Positions 1 to 6,985 are shown, numbered from the stretch's first letter. The stretch: 18,368 nt of DNA from an uncultured Pseudorhodobacter sp. (GCA_945957495.1 CAMFLG010000013.1:1-18368); one strand, 5' to 3'. Notes: generated by a model not told the origin, from the sequence alone. Numbers and translations: made by a program.

Positions 1-206
1 CTGATGACCACACCAAATCTTGCGTTTGCCGCCGCGCCGCTTTGTCGCGCTGATGTAGTCGGGCAACATTCCACCGGCATTGGCGGAATTGCGTGTCAAT
101 TCGGGGCTTTGTCGGCTATTCTGAAGGTGGGCCAAAACCATCTGGCCCGGTCCTTGTCAAAAGGGGCGGCAGCAAGCACACCCCTGGCACAAAATTGGAG
201 TAGAGG
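1..206. other. Unassigned leading region upstream of the small lipoprotein
   Basis: I can assign no gene here with confidence. A minus-strand frame is open from ATG 141 (or ATG 69) to the left edge and could be the first codons of a divergent gene leaving the window, but neither start has a convincing ribosome site (AAGGA lies nine bases before ATG 141; nothing usable precedes ATG 69). A 6-bp inverted repeat (GGGCCA at 129-134, TGGCCC at 143-148) could fold into a weak hairpin. It lacks a T-run, so it is not a clear terminator. Confidence 0.4.
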
Positions 207-344
207 ATGTCGAGCACCAAAATCGTCTTCGGTCTGTTCATGCTGGCCTTCGTTGCCGCCTGCGCGCCGAAACCCACTGAAACCGTCTATGTGGACACGC
301 CGGCTGTCAGCACAGAGCCGACCTACACCGGCAAATACAAATAA
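207..344 (+). CDS. Small lipoprotein, 45 aa
   Basis: A very short lipoprotein of unknown role, probably anchored in the cell envelope. After MSSTK comes a hydrophobic stretch (residues about 6-18) ending in the lipobox V-A-A-C, with Cys19 as the expected lipidation site. The mature part is only about 27 residues and is rich in Pro, Thr and Tyr, ending TGKYK. The start is ATG 207, preceded by GGAG (197-200) at good spacing. Its stop is followed by a perfect 8-bp hairpin (353-372) and then the next gene on the same strand, so the two may share a transcript. Lipoproteins this small are often missed by gene callers. The lipoprotein signal is clear; the function is unknown. Confidence 0.72.
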   Translation: MSSTKIVFGLFMLAFVAACAPKPTETVYVDTPAVSTEPTYTGKYK

Positions 345-352
345 TCGCAGAG

Positions 353-372
353 GGGCCGGGGCTTCCCGGCCC
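353..372 (+). other. 8-bp perfect hairpin between the lipoprotein and the next gene
   Basis: GGGCCGGG (353-360) and CCCGGCCC (365-372) flank the loop GCTT. There is no T-run after it, so it is more likely an mRNA-stabilising or processing hairpin than a full intrinsic terminator. It lies nine bases after the lipoprotein stop and 33 bases before the next start codon. Confidence 0.5.
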
Positions 373-404
373 ATCCCTGCCACCCTGATCGCAGAGGTGG
401 CATC

Positions 405-806
405 ATGCTGAAGCATCGCGGTTTTCCCGGCCGCCTGACCGGCACCGATTTTCAGTTCGTCATCCGTCGCGCCAATATGAAACAGGGCCCGACCAAGATC
501 ATCAAACGCGAACGCTTCAAGGATCGCAAACACACCGACCGTCTGGCCGATGCCGGTTTCATGGCGGCGCTTTGGGCGCATTTCGGCGAAGAACCGTTCG
601 AGCGTGGCAATCTGGATGCAGGCCGGCTGTCATGGCTGTTTGGCCGCGAAGTTGTGCCCGCCGAAGACCCGTTCAACCCGGCGTCCTATGAGGCGATGCT
701 GAAGATCAATCTCAAAGTCGCACAAGTGTCCTTCCCGGAAATCTTTGCCGAGGATGCAGAGCCGATGGACTTTGGCGACTGGGACGACGACGAGGATCAG
801 GACTAG
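405..806 (+). CDS. Hypothetical protein with acidic C-terminus, 133 aa
   Basis: I do not recognise the family. The protein is soluble, with no signal peptide or membrane segment. The N-terminal third is basic (KIIKRERFKDRKH around residues 31-43), the middle is mixed helical-looking sequence, and the last twelve residues are almost all acidic (DFGDWDDDEDQD). ATG 405 is chosen because AGAGGTGG (393-400) precedes it; an in-frame ATG at 478 has no comparable site. Coding support is the consistent G/C preference at third positions and the absence of a better overlapping frame. It sits between two small lipoproteins upstream of pccA. A small conserved gene in the propionyl-CoA carboxylase neighbourhood is plausible, but no functional link can be shown from sequence. 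Confidence 0.72.
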   Translation: MLKHRGFPGRLTGTDFQFVIRRANMKQGPTKIIKRERFKDRKHTDRLADAGFMAALWAHFGEEPFERGNLDAGRLSWLFGREVVPAEDPFNPASYEAMLKINLKVAQVSFPEIFAEDAEPMDFGDWDDDEDQD

Positions 807-981
807 GCATGAATCCGCGCAACCCCTTGTCAGTTTGGCAGAAATTCGCGCAGGGCGTCACCCTTCGCGAATTCGGCTTTGCCACATTGCCGGGGTTGCG
901 CAATGATCAATCTGTGCCCTTCACCAAGGGGTTTTCCATGGTGGCTGGGCAAGACTGTTTCCCTTTCCCTTCCCCTTGGTC

Positions 982-1011
982 CGGCCCCAAAAGGGTCGGG
1001 CCGATTTTTTT
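982..1011 (+). terminator. Intrinsic terminator
   Basis: CGGCCC (982-987) pairs with GGGCCG (998-1003), followed by A and seven T residues (1005-1011). It ends plus-strand transcription from the upstream lipoprotein/hypothetical gene pair, or from a small RNA in this stretch. Confidence 0.85.
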
Positions 1012-1065
1012 CGCGCAGGCGCTTCGGCGCCGGATTGCCACCCATGTGAAGACTGCCGTTTTAGG

Positions 1066-1096
1066 CTTTGATTTTGCGATGATTCCTGTAGAATCA
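1066..1096 (+). promoter_or_regulatory. Putative promoter with overlapping inverted repeat
   Basis: A good -10-like hexamer, TAGAAT (1089-1094), has TTTGAT (1067-1072) 16 bases upstream as a possible -35. Overlapping the -10 is a perfect inverted repeat, TGATTC (1080-1085), five bases, GAATCA (1091-1096), the size and position of a repressor operator. It lies 36 bases before the lipoprotein start and after the terminator at 1011, so it is well placed to drive that gene on its own. The cognate regulator is unknown. Confidence 0.4.
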
Positions 1097-1131
1097 CCCG
1101 CAATAACAACAAACCAACGAGGCAGTCTTCG

Positions 1132-1341
1132 ATGCGTAAATCTCTTTTCCTTCTTGCCGTGCTTACCCTTCCGCTTGCCGGATGCATGGATGACCCGGCC
1201 ACGCGCGGGCTTGGCGGTGCGGCCGCAGGTGCGGTTCTGGCCAGCGCCACCGACAACAATGCGCTTACCGGTGCCATCATCGGCGGTCTTGCGGGTGCAG
1301 CCTCTTGCACGCTGCCTGCGGCGCAATGCCCCGGCTACTGA
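1132..1341 (+). CDS. Small glycine-rich lipoprotein, 69 aa
   Basis: An envelope lipoprotein of unknown function. The sequence has a charged start (MRK), a hydrophobic core, and the lipobox L-A-G-C with Cys18 as lipidation site. The mature part carries repeated small residues spaced like a glycine zipper (GLGGAAAGAVLASA, then LTGAIIGGLAGAAS), which in known families packs into membranes, and two further Cys residues near the C-terminus. ATG 1132 follows a weak purine-rich site (ACGAGG, 1117-1122). The gene is bracketed by terminators at 982-1011 and 1376-1417 with a promoter-like site between, so it appears to be a single-gene unit. Confidence 0.8.
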   Translation: MRKSLFLLAVLTLPLAGCMDDPATRGLGGAAAGAVLASATDNNALTGAIIGGLAGAASCTLPAAQCPGY

Positions 1342-1375
1342 TCTGACCGCCGCTTTCGCGGCACCAACCTTCACC

Positions 1376-1417
1376 ACGGCCAGCCGGGCGCATACCCCGG
1401 CTGGCCGTTTTGTTTTT
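1376..1417 (+). terminator. Strong intrinsic terminator after the glycine-rich lipoprotein
   Basis: A perfect 13-bp stem (1376-1388 with 1396-1408) has a 7-base loop and runs into TTTTGTTTTT. It lies 35 bases after the lipoprotein stop and 54 bases before the pccA start, so it separates the two transcriptionally unless there is read-through. Confidence 0.93.
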
Positions 1418-1470
1418 GCGGCCACCGTTTCGCGCGCTGAAACCGGCCGGGCCACCTTACGGAGAGCATA

Positions 1471-3474
1471 ATGTTCAAGAAGATCCTGATCGCCAACCGG
1501 GGCGAAATCGCCTGCCGCGTCATCAAATCGGCGCAGAAGATGGGCATCAAGACGGTGGCCGTCTATTCCGATGCTGACCGCAACGCGCTGCATGTGAAGA
1601 TGGCGGATGAGGCGATCCACATTGGCGCCTCGCCCGCCGCGCAATCCTATATCGTCATCGACAAGATCATGGCGGCGATCAAGGCATCGGGCGCCGAGGC
1701 GGTGCATCCGGGCTATGGTTTCCTTAGCGAAAACATGAACTTCGCCGCGGCGTTGGAGGCCGCTGGCGTGGTGTTCATCGGCCCGCCGTCCCCCGCGATC
1801 GAAGCCATGGGCGACAAGATCACCTCAAAGAAACTGGCGATGGAGGCGGGGGTTTCCACCGTTCCGGGCCATATGGGCCTGATTGCCGATGCCGAAGAGG
1901 CGGTGAAAATCGCCACCCAGATCGGCTATCCGGTGATGATCAAGGCAAGTGCGGGCGGCGGCGGCAAGGGCATGCGCATCGCCTGGGATGACGCCGAGGC
2001 GCGCGAGGGGTTCCAGTCCTCGAAGAACGAGGCGGCGGCGTCTTTCGGCGATGACCGCATCTTCATCGAGAAATTCGTCACACAACCGCGCCACATCGAA
2101 ATTCAGGTGCTGGCCGACAAGCACGGCAACTGCGTCTACCTGCACGAACGCGAATGTTCGATCCAGCGCCGCAACCAGAAAGTCATCGAAGAGGCGCCTT
2201 CGCCGTTTCTGGACGAGGCCACCCGTAAAGCCATGGGCGAACAGGCCTGCGCACTGGCCCGCGCGGTGGGTTACACATCGGCAGGCACCGTCGAATTCAT
2301 CGTCGATGGGTCGCGCAACTTCTACTTCCTGGAAATGAACACCCGGTTGCAGGTGGAACACCCGGTGACAGAACTGATCACCGGCGTCGATCTGGTGGAA
2401 CAGATGATCCGCGTCGCCTACGGCGCGCCGCTGCCCTTCAAACAGTCCGATCTGAAAATCAACGGCTGGGCGATGGAATCCCGGCTTTACGCCGAAGACC
2501 CCTACCGCAACTTCCTGCCGTCCATCGGCCGTCTGACCCGCTATCGCCCGCCCGTCGAAGGCCAAACGGCCGCCGGTGGCATCGTGCGCAACGATACCGG
2601 CGTCTATGAGGGCGGCGAGATTTCGATGTTCTACGACCCGATGATCGCCAAGCTTTGCACTTGGGGCCCGACCCGCCTTGCCGCGATCGAGGAAATGCGC
2701 CTGGCGCTCGACACGTTCGAGGTGGAAGGCATCGGCCACAACCTGCCCTTCGTCGGCGCCGTGATGGATCATCCGCGCTTTGTCTCGGGCAATATCACCA
2801 CGGCCTTCATCGCCGAAGAATATCCCGAAGGCTTCCAGGGCGCCGTGCTGGACGAAGCCACGCTGGCCCGCGTTGCCGCCGCCGCCGCCGCGATGAACCG
2901 GGTGGCCGAAATTCGCCGCACGCGGATTTCCGGCACGATGGACAACCACGAACGCCGCGTCGGCGATGACTGGGTGGTGTCGGTGCAGGGCAGCGATTAC
3001 GCCATGACCATCGCCGCCGATCCCGCCGGATCGACCGTCACGCTGGAGGATGGCCGCGCCCTGCGCGTCACCTCTGACTGGACGCCCGGCCAGCCCTTGG
3101 CGCGGCTGAACATCGACGGCACGCCGATGGTGATGAAGGTGGGCAAGATCTCGGGCGGGTTCCGCCTGCGCCTGCGCGGCGCCGATCTGAAGGTACATGT
3201 CCGCACCCCACGTCAGGCCGAACTGGCCAAGCTGATGCTGGAAAAACTGCCGCCCGACACCTCGAAATTCCTGCTTTGCCCGATGCCCGGTCTGGTCGCC
3301 AAGATCATGGTCGAGGTCGGCGACGAGGTGCAGGAAGGTCAGGCTCTGGCCACGGTCGAGGCGATGAAGATGGAAAACATCCTCAAGGCCGAACGCAAGG
3401 GCGTGGTCAAGGCGATCAAGGCCAATGCGGGCTCCAGCCTGAAGGTCGATGAAGTCATCATGGAATTCGAATGA
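1471..3474 (+). CDS. pccA: Propionyl-CoA carboxylase, biotin-carrying alpha subunit
   Basis: ATP-dependent carboxylation of a covalently bound biotin, which then passes CO2 to propionyl-CoA on the beta subunit (PccB, not in this window) to give methylmalonyl-CoA; cytoplasmic. The 667-residue length fits acyl-CoA carboxylase alpha subunits. Residues 1-110 form the biotin carboxylase N-domain (start KKILIANRGEIA). The ATP-grasp domain has the glycine loop AGGGGKGM (161-168) and EMNTRLQVEHP (288-298) containing Arg292, the catalytic position of E. coli AccC. The carboxylase C-domain runs to about 445, followed by the linker/BT region. The C-terminal biotinyl domain has E-A-M-K-M with the biotin-accepting Lys633. 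GGAGAG (1461-1466) precedes ATG 1471. Propionyl rather than acetyl or methylcrotonyl substrate is inferred from the adjacent methylmalonyl-CoA mutase gene. Confidence 0.95.
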   Translation: MFKKILIANRGEIACRVIKSAQKMGIKTVAVYSDADRNALHVKMADEAIHIGASPAAQSYIVIDKIMAAIKASGAEAVHPGYGFLSENMNFAAALEAAGVVFIGPPSPAIEAMGDKITSKKLAMEAGVSTVPGHMGLIADAEEAVKIATQIGYPVMIKASAGGGGKGMRIAWDDAEAREGFQSSKNEAAASFGDDRIFIEKFVTQPRHIEIQVLADKHGNCVYLHERECSIQRRNQKVIEEAPSPFLDEATRKAMGEQACALARAVGYTSAGTVEFIVDGSRNFYFLEMNTRLQVEHPVTELITGVDLVEQMIRVAYGAPLPFKQSDLKINGWAMESRLYAEDPYRNFLPSIGRLTRYRPPVEGQTAAGGIVRNDTGVYEGGEISMFYDPMIAKLCTWGPTRLAAIEEMRLALDTFEVEGIGHNLPFVGAVMDHPRFVSGNITTAFIAEEYPEGFQGAVLDEATLARVAAAAAAMNRVAEIRRTRISGTMDNHERRVGDDWVVSVQGSDYAMTIAADPAGSTVTLEDGRALRVTSDWTPGQPLARLNIDGTPMVMKVGKISGGFRLRLRGADLKVHVRTPRQAELAKLMLEKLPPDTSKFLLCPMPGLVAKIMVEVGDEVQEGQALATVEAMKMENILKAERKGVVKAIKANAGSSLKVDEVIMEFE

Positions 3475-3481
3475 TCGCCAA

Positions 3482-3504
3482 TTTCATCTTGGCTTAAATA
3501 TCCC
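3482..3504. repeat. Dispersed intergenic repeat, copy A
   Basis: The core CATCTTGGCTTAAATA, with flanking TTT and CCC, matches copy B (6268-6291) at all but one substitution and one inserted base. It lies just after the pccA stop and is followed by a G/C hairpin. All three copies have the same orientation in the window. In the minus-strand sense the order is G/C hairpin, then GGATATTT, then GCCAAGATG. Confidence 0.6.
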
Positions 3505-3512
3505 ACGGGGGT

Positions 3513-3533
3513 CCGGGGGTGTGAAACCCCCGG
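3513..3533 (+). other. Hairpin between pccA and the mutase gene
   Basis: CCGGGGGT (3513-3520) pairs with ACCCCCGG (3526-3533) around the 5-base loop GTGAA. No T-run follows, so termination would be partial at best. It may set the pccA-to-mutase expression ratio or stabilise the pccA 3' end. Confidence 0.5.
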
Positions 3534-3572
3534 CGGTTGCCACCCGAACCCCCCTCGTCAGAGGAAACCGAC

Positions 3573-5699
3573 ATGACCGATACCACCAAATGGGCCGCTT
3601 TGGCCGCCAAGGAACTCCGCGACACGCCGCTGGAAAGCCTGACCTGGAACACGCTGGAAGGCATCGCGGTCAAGCCGCTTTATACGCAGGCCGATGTTGC
3701 GGGCCTGCCGCAGATGGGCGAATTGCCCGGCTTTGCCCCCTACACGCGCGGCGTCAAGGCCACGATGTACGCAGGCCGCCCCTGGACCATCCGGCAATAC
3801 GCGGGCTTTTCCACCGCCGAGGCGTCGAACGCCTTCTACCGCAAGAACCTTGCGGCGGGGCAGCAGGGGGTGTCGGTGGCCTTCGATCTGGCCACCCATC
3901 GCGGCTATGACTCGGATCACCCCCGGGTTGAAGGCGATGTCGGCAAGGCCGGTGTGGCGATTGACTCGGTCGAGGACATGAAGATCCTCTTCGACCAGAT
4001 CCCTTTGGAAAAAGTCAGCGTTTCCATGACGATGAACGGCGCGGTCATCCCGATCCTCGCCAGCTTCATCGTGGCAGGCGAAGAGCAGGGCGTGGACCGC
4101 AGCCTGCTCTCGGGCACCATTCAGAATGACATTCTGAAAGAATTCATGGTGCGCAACACCTATGTCTATCCGCCCGAACCCTCGATGCGGATCGTGGCGG
4201 ACATCATCGAATACACCGCCAAGGAAATGCCGAAGTTCAACTCGATCTCGATCTCGGGCTATCACATGCAAGAGGCGGGGGCCAATCTGGTGCAGGAACT
4301 GGCCTACACCCTTGCCGATGGCCGCGAATATGTCCGCACCGCCATCGCGCGCGGCATGAATGTCGATGAATTCGCAGGCCGCCTGTCGTTCTTCTTTGCC
4401 ATCGGCATGAACTTCTTCATGGAGGCCGCGAAACTGCGCGCCGCGCGCCTTTTGTGGCACCGCATCATGTCAGAGTTTCAGCCGAAGAAACCGGTCTCGT
4501 CGATGCTGCGCACCCATTGCCAGACCTCGGGCGTCAGCCTGCAAGAGGCTGATCCCTACAACAACGTCATCCGCACCGCCTATGAGGCGATGTCGGCCGT
4601 CCTCGGCGGCACGCAATCCTTGCACACCAACGCGCTGGACGAGGCGATTGCCCTGCCCACCGAATTTTCCGCCCGCATCGCGCGGAATACGCAGTTGATC
4701 CTTCAGGAAGAAACCGGCGTCACCAATGTGATCGACCCGCTGGCGGGCAGCTACTACGTCGAAAGCCTGACGCAAGAATTGGCCACCGAGGCATGGAAAC
4801 TGATCGAAGAGGTCGAGGCGATGGGCGGCATGACCAAGGCCGTCGCCTCTGGCATGCCGAAACTGCGCATCGAGGAATCGGCGGCCAAACGGCAGGCGGC
4901 GATTGACCGCGGCGATGAGGTCATCGTCGGGGTGAACAAGTATCGTCTGGCCAAGCAAGACCCGATCGACATTCTGGATATCGACAACGTCGCCGTGCGC
5001 GCCGCCCAGATCGCCCGGCTGAACGCCATCCGCGCCTCGCGCGACGAGGCCAAGGTGCAGGAAACGCTTGCAGGCGTAACCTTCGCCGCCGGCCATGATG
5101 GCAACCTCTTGGCGGCGGCGGTCGAGGCCGCCCGTGCCCGCGCAACCGTGGGGGAAATCAGCATGGCGATGGAAAAGGTGTTTGGCCGCCACCGGGCAGA
5201 GGTGAAAACCCTCGCCGGGGTTTACGGTGCGGCCTATGAGGGCGACGAAGGTTTCGCTGCCATTCAGGCCGATGTCGAGGCTTTCGCCGAAGAAGAAGGC
5301 CGCCGCCCGCGCATGCTGGTGGTCAAGATGGGGCAAGACGGCCATGACCGCGGCGCCAAGGTCATCGCCACCGCCTTCGCCGATATCGGCTTTGACGTGG
5401 ATGTGGGCCCGCTGTTCCAAACCCCGGAAGAGGCCGCGCAGGACGCCATCGACAATGACGTGCATGTCATCGGCATCTCCAGCCAGGCGGCAGGCCACAA
5501 GACGCTGGCGCCGAAACTGGTGCAGGCGCTGAAGGATGCGGGCGCGGGCGATATTCTGGTGATCTGCGGCGGGGTGATCCCGCAGCAGGATTACCAGTTC
5601 CTTTATGATGCTGGCGTCAAGGCGATCTTCGGCCCCGGCACCAATATACCTGCGGCCGCCAAGGATATCCTGACCCTGATCCGCGCCGCGCGGGGCTGA
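3573..5699 (+). CDS. Methylmalonyl-CoA mutase, B12-dependent
   Basis: Rearranges (R)-methylmalonyl-CoA to succinyl-CoA with adenosylcobalamin, the last step of propionyl-CoA assimilation; cytoplasmic. The 708 residues are the usual length of the single-chain catalytic subunit. The substrate-binding barrel starts near residue 30. TMYAGRPWTIRQYAGFS (64-80) carries Tyr76, the position of Propionibacterium Tyr89, and Arg194 (MVRNTY) and His231 (GYHMQEAGA) match its Arg207 and His244. The C-terminal B12-binding domain has D-x-H-x-x-G (589-594), with His591 as lower cobalt ligand. ATG 3573 is chosen over the upstream TTG 3537 because GAGG (3561-3564) precedes it and MTDTTKW is a typical start. It lies 98 bases after pccA on the same strand, probably partly co-transcribed. 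An isobutyryl- or ethylmalonyl-CoA mutase is less likely given the pccA neighbour. Confidence 0.93.
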   Translation: MTDTTKWAALAAKELRDTPLESLTWNTLEGIAVKPLYTQADVAGLPQMGELPGFAPYTRGVKATMYAGRPWTIRQYAGFSTAEASNAFYRKNLAAGQQGVSVAFDLATHRGYDSDHPRVEGDVGKAGVAIDSVEDMKILFDQIPLEKVSVSMTMNGAVIPILASFIVAGEEQGVDRSLLSGTIQNDILKEFMVRNTYVYPPEPSMRIVADIIEYTAKEMPKFNSISISGYHMQEAGANLVQELAYTLADGREYVRTAIARGMNVDEFAGRLSFFFAIGMNFFMEAAKLRAARLLWHRIMSEFQPKKPVSSMLRTHCQTSGVSLQEADPYNNVIRTAYEAMSAVLGGTQSLHTNALDEAIALPTEFSARIARNTQLILQEETGVTNVIDPLAGSYYVESLTQELATEAWKLIEEVEAMGGMTKAVASGMPKLRIEESAAKRQAAIDRGDEVIVGVNKYRLAKQDPIDILDIDNVAVRAAQIARLNAIRASRDEAKVQETLAGVTFAAGHDGNLLAAAVEAARARATVGEISMAMEKVFGRHRAEVKTLAGVYGAAYEGDEGFAAIQADVEAFAEEEGRRPRMLVVKMGQDGHDRGAKVIATAFADIGFDVDVGPLFQTPEEAAQDAIDNDVHVIGISSQAAGHKTLAPKLVQALKDAGAGDILVICGGVIPQQDYQFLYDAGVKAIFGPGTNIPAAAKDILTLIRAARG

Positions 5700-5706
5700 C
5701 TTGCGG

Positions 5707-5734
5707 CACCGCACGGGATGGTCCCCGTGCGGTG
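5707..5734. terminator. Hairpin between convergent genes
   Basis: A perfect 11-bp stem (CACCGCACGGG 5707-5717 with CCCGTGCGGTG 5724-5734) has a 6-base loop and lies eight bases after the mutase stop. There is no T-run on either side, but its position between the convergent mutase gene and the minus-strand membrane gene suggests a two-way transcript end. Confidence 0.6.
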
Positions 5735-5753
5735 ATCCACCGGGCAGAGCGTG

Positions 5754-5978
5754 CTAACCTTTCAGGTACGCCATCAAGGCAAAGCTCAGCATCAGAAACA
5801 CGCAGATCGCCCCGGCATAGGCGTCGAACGGTGGCCCCGCCACAAAGCCCAGGCACAACAAACCACTGAAACCCGCGCCGATCTGCAGCCGGGTCTTGTA
5901 TTCAGGCTTGCCGAACACCGACAGACCCGCGCAGACGAGCGTGAGAAACCCGGTCACAGTCACCCATTCAACATTCAC
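5754..5978 (-). CDS. Small membrane protein, 74 aa
   Basis: A hydrophobic protein with about three membrane segments (residues about 6-22, 34-48 and 54-71), joined by a short basic loop (KPEYKTR) and a loop containing GPPFDAYAG, and ending YLKG. I do not recognise a named family. The start is GTG 5978, supported by GGGGGA just upstream on the minus strand; no in-frame ATG is near. It is last in a run of minus-strand genes, 60 bases after the DUF4287 gene, and may share its transcript. The function is unknown. Confidence 0.68.
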   Translation of the reverse strand: MNVEWVTVTGFLTLVCAGLSVFGKPEYKTRLQIGAGFSGLLCLGFVAGPPFDAYAGAICVFLMLSFALMAYLKG

Positions 5979-6038
5979 GCCTTTTCCCCCGACAAGGTAT
6001 CAAACAGGGCCGAATGCCACGGCGGGCCCCGGCCATCG

Positions 6039-6257
6039 TCAGTCCTTCTTGCCCTTCAACAGCGCCACAATCGCCATCGCGTGACCGTGGCCCAGGCCGA
6101 AATCGGCCTTCAGCCAGTCGGTGATCTGCGTGGCCTTCACCCCCGGGGCAATCCCCGTCTCGGTGGCAAAGCCCTTGTCCCGCGCCATAGCCTTGAACTC
6201 TGCCGGGGTTTTCCCGGTCTTGGCCTGAATATTGTCCAGATAGGCCTGAAAACTCAT
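6039..6257 (-). CDS. DUF4287 domain protein, 72 aa
   Basis: The whole chain resembles the DUF4287 family as I know it: MSFQAYLDNI at the start, a KTGKTP segment, GVKATQITDWLK in the middle and FGLGHGHAMAIVALLKG at the end. The domain is small, helical and cytoplasmic, with no established biochemical activity. The length matches stand-alone members, so it looks complete. ATG 6257 has an AAAGGGGCAAGGG stretch directly upstream, which contains the ribosome site and abuts copy B of the dispersed repeat. Identification is from remembered family sequence, not a search. Confidence 0.82.
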   Translation of the reverse strand: MSFQAYLDNIQAKTGKTPAEFKAMARDKGFATETGIAPGVKATQITDWLKADFGLGHGHAMAIVALLKGKKD

Positions 6258-6267
6258 CCCTTGCCCC

Positions 6268-6291
6268 TTTCATCTTGGCTCAAATACTCCC
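6268..6291. repeat. Dispersed intergenic repeat, copy B
   Basis: The core CATCTTGGCTCAAATA, with TTT before and CTCCC after, nearly matches copy A at 3482-3504. In the minus-strand sense it lies directly before the ribosome site of the DUF4287 gene, so it is part of that gene's leader. A small stem (CTCC/GGAG, 6287-6298) adjoins it. Confidence 0.6.
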
Positions 6292-6324
6292 GCCGGAGGC
6301 GAAGGCCGGGGCAGGGTACGCCTT

Positions 6325-6981
6325 TCAATCTTTCCGCGCCGCCCACAGCAACCCGCGCCGCAGCATCTCGCGCGCAGGCCCATGGTCGATCACATTGGCC
6401 TGATGCCCCAACGCGTTGCAATAAACCCGGCCTTGCCCCCAACGTTTCGTATAGGCCACCGGCATCGCAACCGGGCCGTTCGCATCGTGCGGCCCCGCCA
6501 CCACCGGGAAATCGCAGACCGCATGCACCGTCACCGCAGGGTCGATGTGCAGATAATACTGCTCGCTTTCCACATCGAAATCGCCGATCCCGGCCACCAG
6601 CGCATCGTCCGACACCATCCGCACGCGATAGCGCACCCCGTCATTCCCCGGATGCGCCACCCATTGCGCCCCGGTCATGAACTGCCACAGAACATCATTG
6701 CGGAAGGCATCGCACATGCCGCCATGACAGCCCGCCAGCCCCACACCAGAGGCAACCGCCGCCGCCACATTCTCGGACTGCGCCTTTTCAATGGTTGACA
6801 TCGTCCACACCGGCACGATCAGCGAAAGCTCTGCCAGCGCCGCCGGATCATCGAAACAGGCCAAGGTATCCGTCACCTCCACCGCCATGCCTTCGGCGCG
6901 CAACATGCCCGCAAACAGCGCCGCCACCTTGTCCGGCTCATGCCCCGGCCAACCGCCCCATGTGATCAATGCTTTCGCCAT
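6325..6981 (-). CDS. ThuA-like domain protein, 218 aa
   Basis: Belongs by its look to the ThuA-like fold (class I glutamine-amidotransferase-like). The N-terminus is ALITWGGWPGHEPDKVA (4-20), with the conserved H-E-P. The segment GLAGCHGGMCDAFR (81-94) fits the G-x-H-G-G turn of the family, and RWGQGRVYCNALGHQANV near the C-terminus matches the closing G-x-G-R-V-F/Y motif. ThuA-type proteins occur in sugar utilisation loci, but the reaction here is not determinable and no sugar transporter is adjacent. The start is ATG 6981, with GAGG six to ten bases upstream. An in-frame upstream start at 7062 would add 27 residues translated from repeat and hairpin sequence and is rejected. Length is near the family norm. 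Confidence 0.82.
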   Translation of the reverse strand: MAKALITWGGWPGHEPDKVAALFAGMLRAEGMAVEVTDTLACFDDPAALAELSLIVPVWTMSTIEKAQSENVAAAVASGVGLAGCHGGMCDAFRNDVLWQFMTGAQWVAHPGNDGVRYRVRMVSDDALVAGIGDFDVESEQYYLHIDPAVTVHAVCDFPVVAGPHDANGPVAMPVAYTKRWGQGRVYCNALGHQANVIDHGPAREMLRRGLLWAARKD

Positions 6982-6985
6982 GCTG

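Larger units (their letters stand above)
807..1131 (+). other. Gene-free stretch with serial hairpins (3' UTR or possible small RNA)
   Basis: No credible coding frame: the long open frame starting at 809 runs through a terminator and across the next lipoprotein in another frame. What is visible is structure. Hairpin 1 is AATTCGCG/CGCGAATT at 843-850/866-873, enclosing AGGG/CCCT. Hairpin 2 is CATTGC/GCAATG at 885-890/900-905. Hairpin 3 is CCCTT/AAGGG at 917-921/926-930, followed by TTTT. A pyrimidine-rich run (957-978) follows, then hairpin 4, a U-tract terminator (982-1011). After that comes the promoter region of the next lipoprotein. It may be the structured 3' UTR of the 405-806 gene or an independent small RNA; no promoter for the latter was identified. 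Confidence 0.4.

Noticed and set aside
1..141. Possible divergent minus-strand gene leaving the left edge
   Set aside because: The frame is open, but a frame this short is common by chance in G+C-rich DNA, and neither ATG 141 nor ATG 69 has a convincing ribosome site or upstream promoter.
185..200. Sigma-54-like promoter (TGGCAC then TTGGA)
   Set aside because: Spacing is one base short, the second element lacks the conserved GC, and it overlaps the ribosome site of the lipoprotein.
1418..1470. PccR-type tandem TTTGCAAA operator before pccA
   Set aside because: Looked for and not found here. The known site controls pccB, which is outside this window.
809..1471. 220-codon plus-strand open frame after the hypothetical gene
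   Set aside because: It reads through a strong terminator and across the lipoprotein gene in another frame, and its composition is not protein-like. It has no supported product.
1825..3198. Long minus-strand open frame opposite pccA
   Set aside because: It is a mirror of a high-G+C gene, His/Gly/Arg-rich with no domain, while the plus strand encodes an unambiguous carboxylase subunit.
4470..5714. 414-codon minus-strand open frame opposite the mutase gene
   Set aside because: It is a shadow frame. The plus-strand mutase has all catalytic residues, and the minus product resembles no protein.
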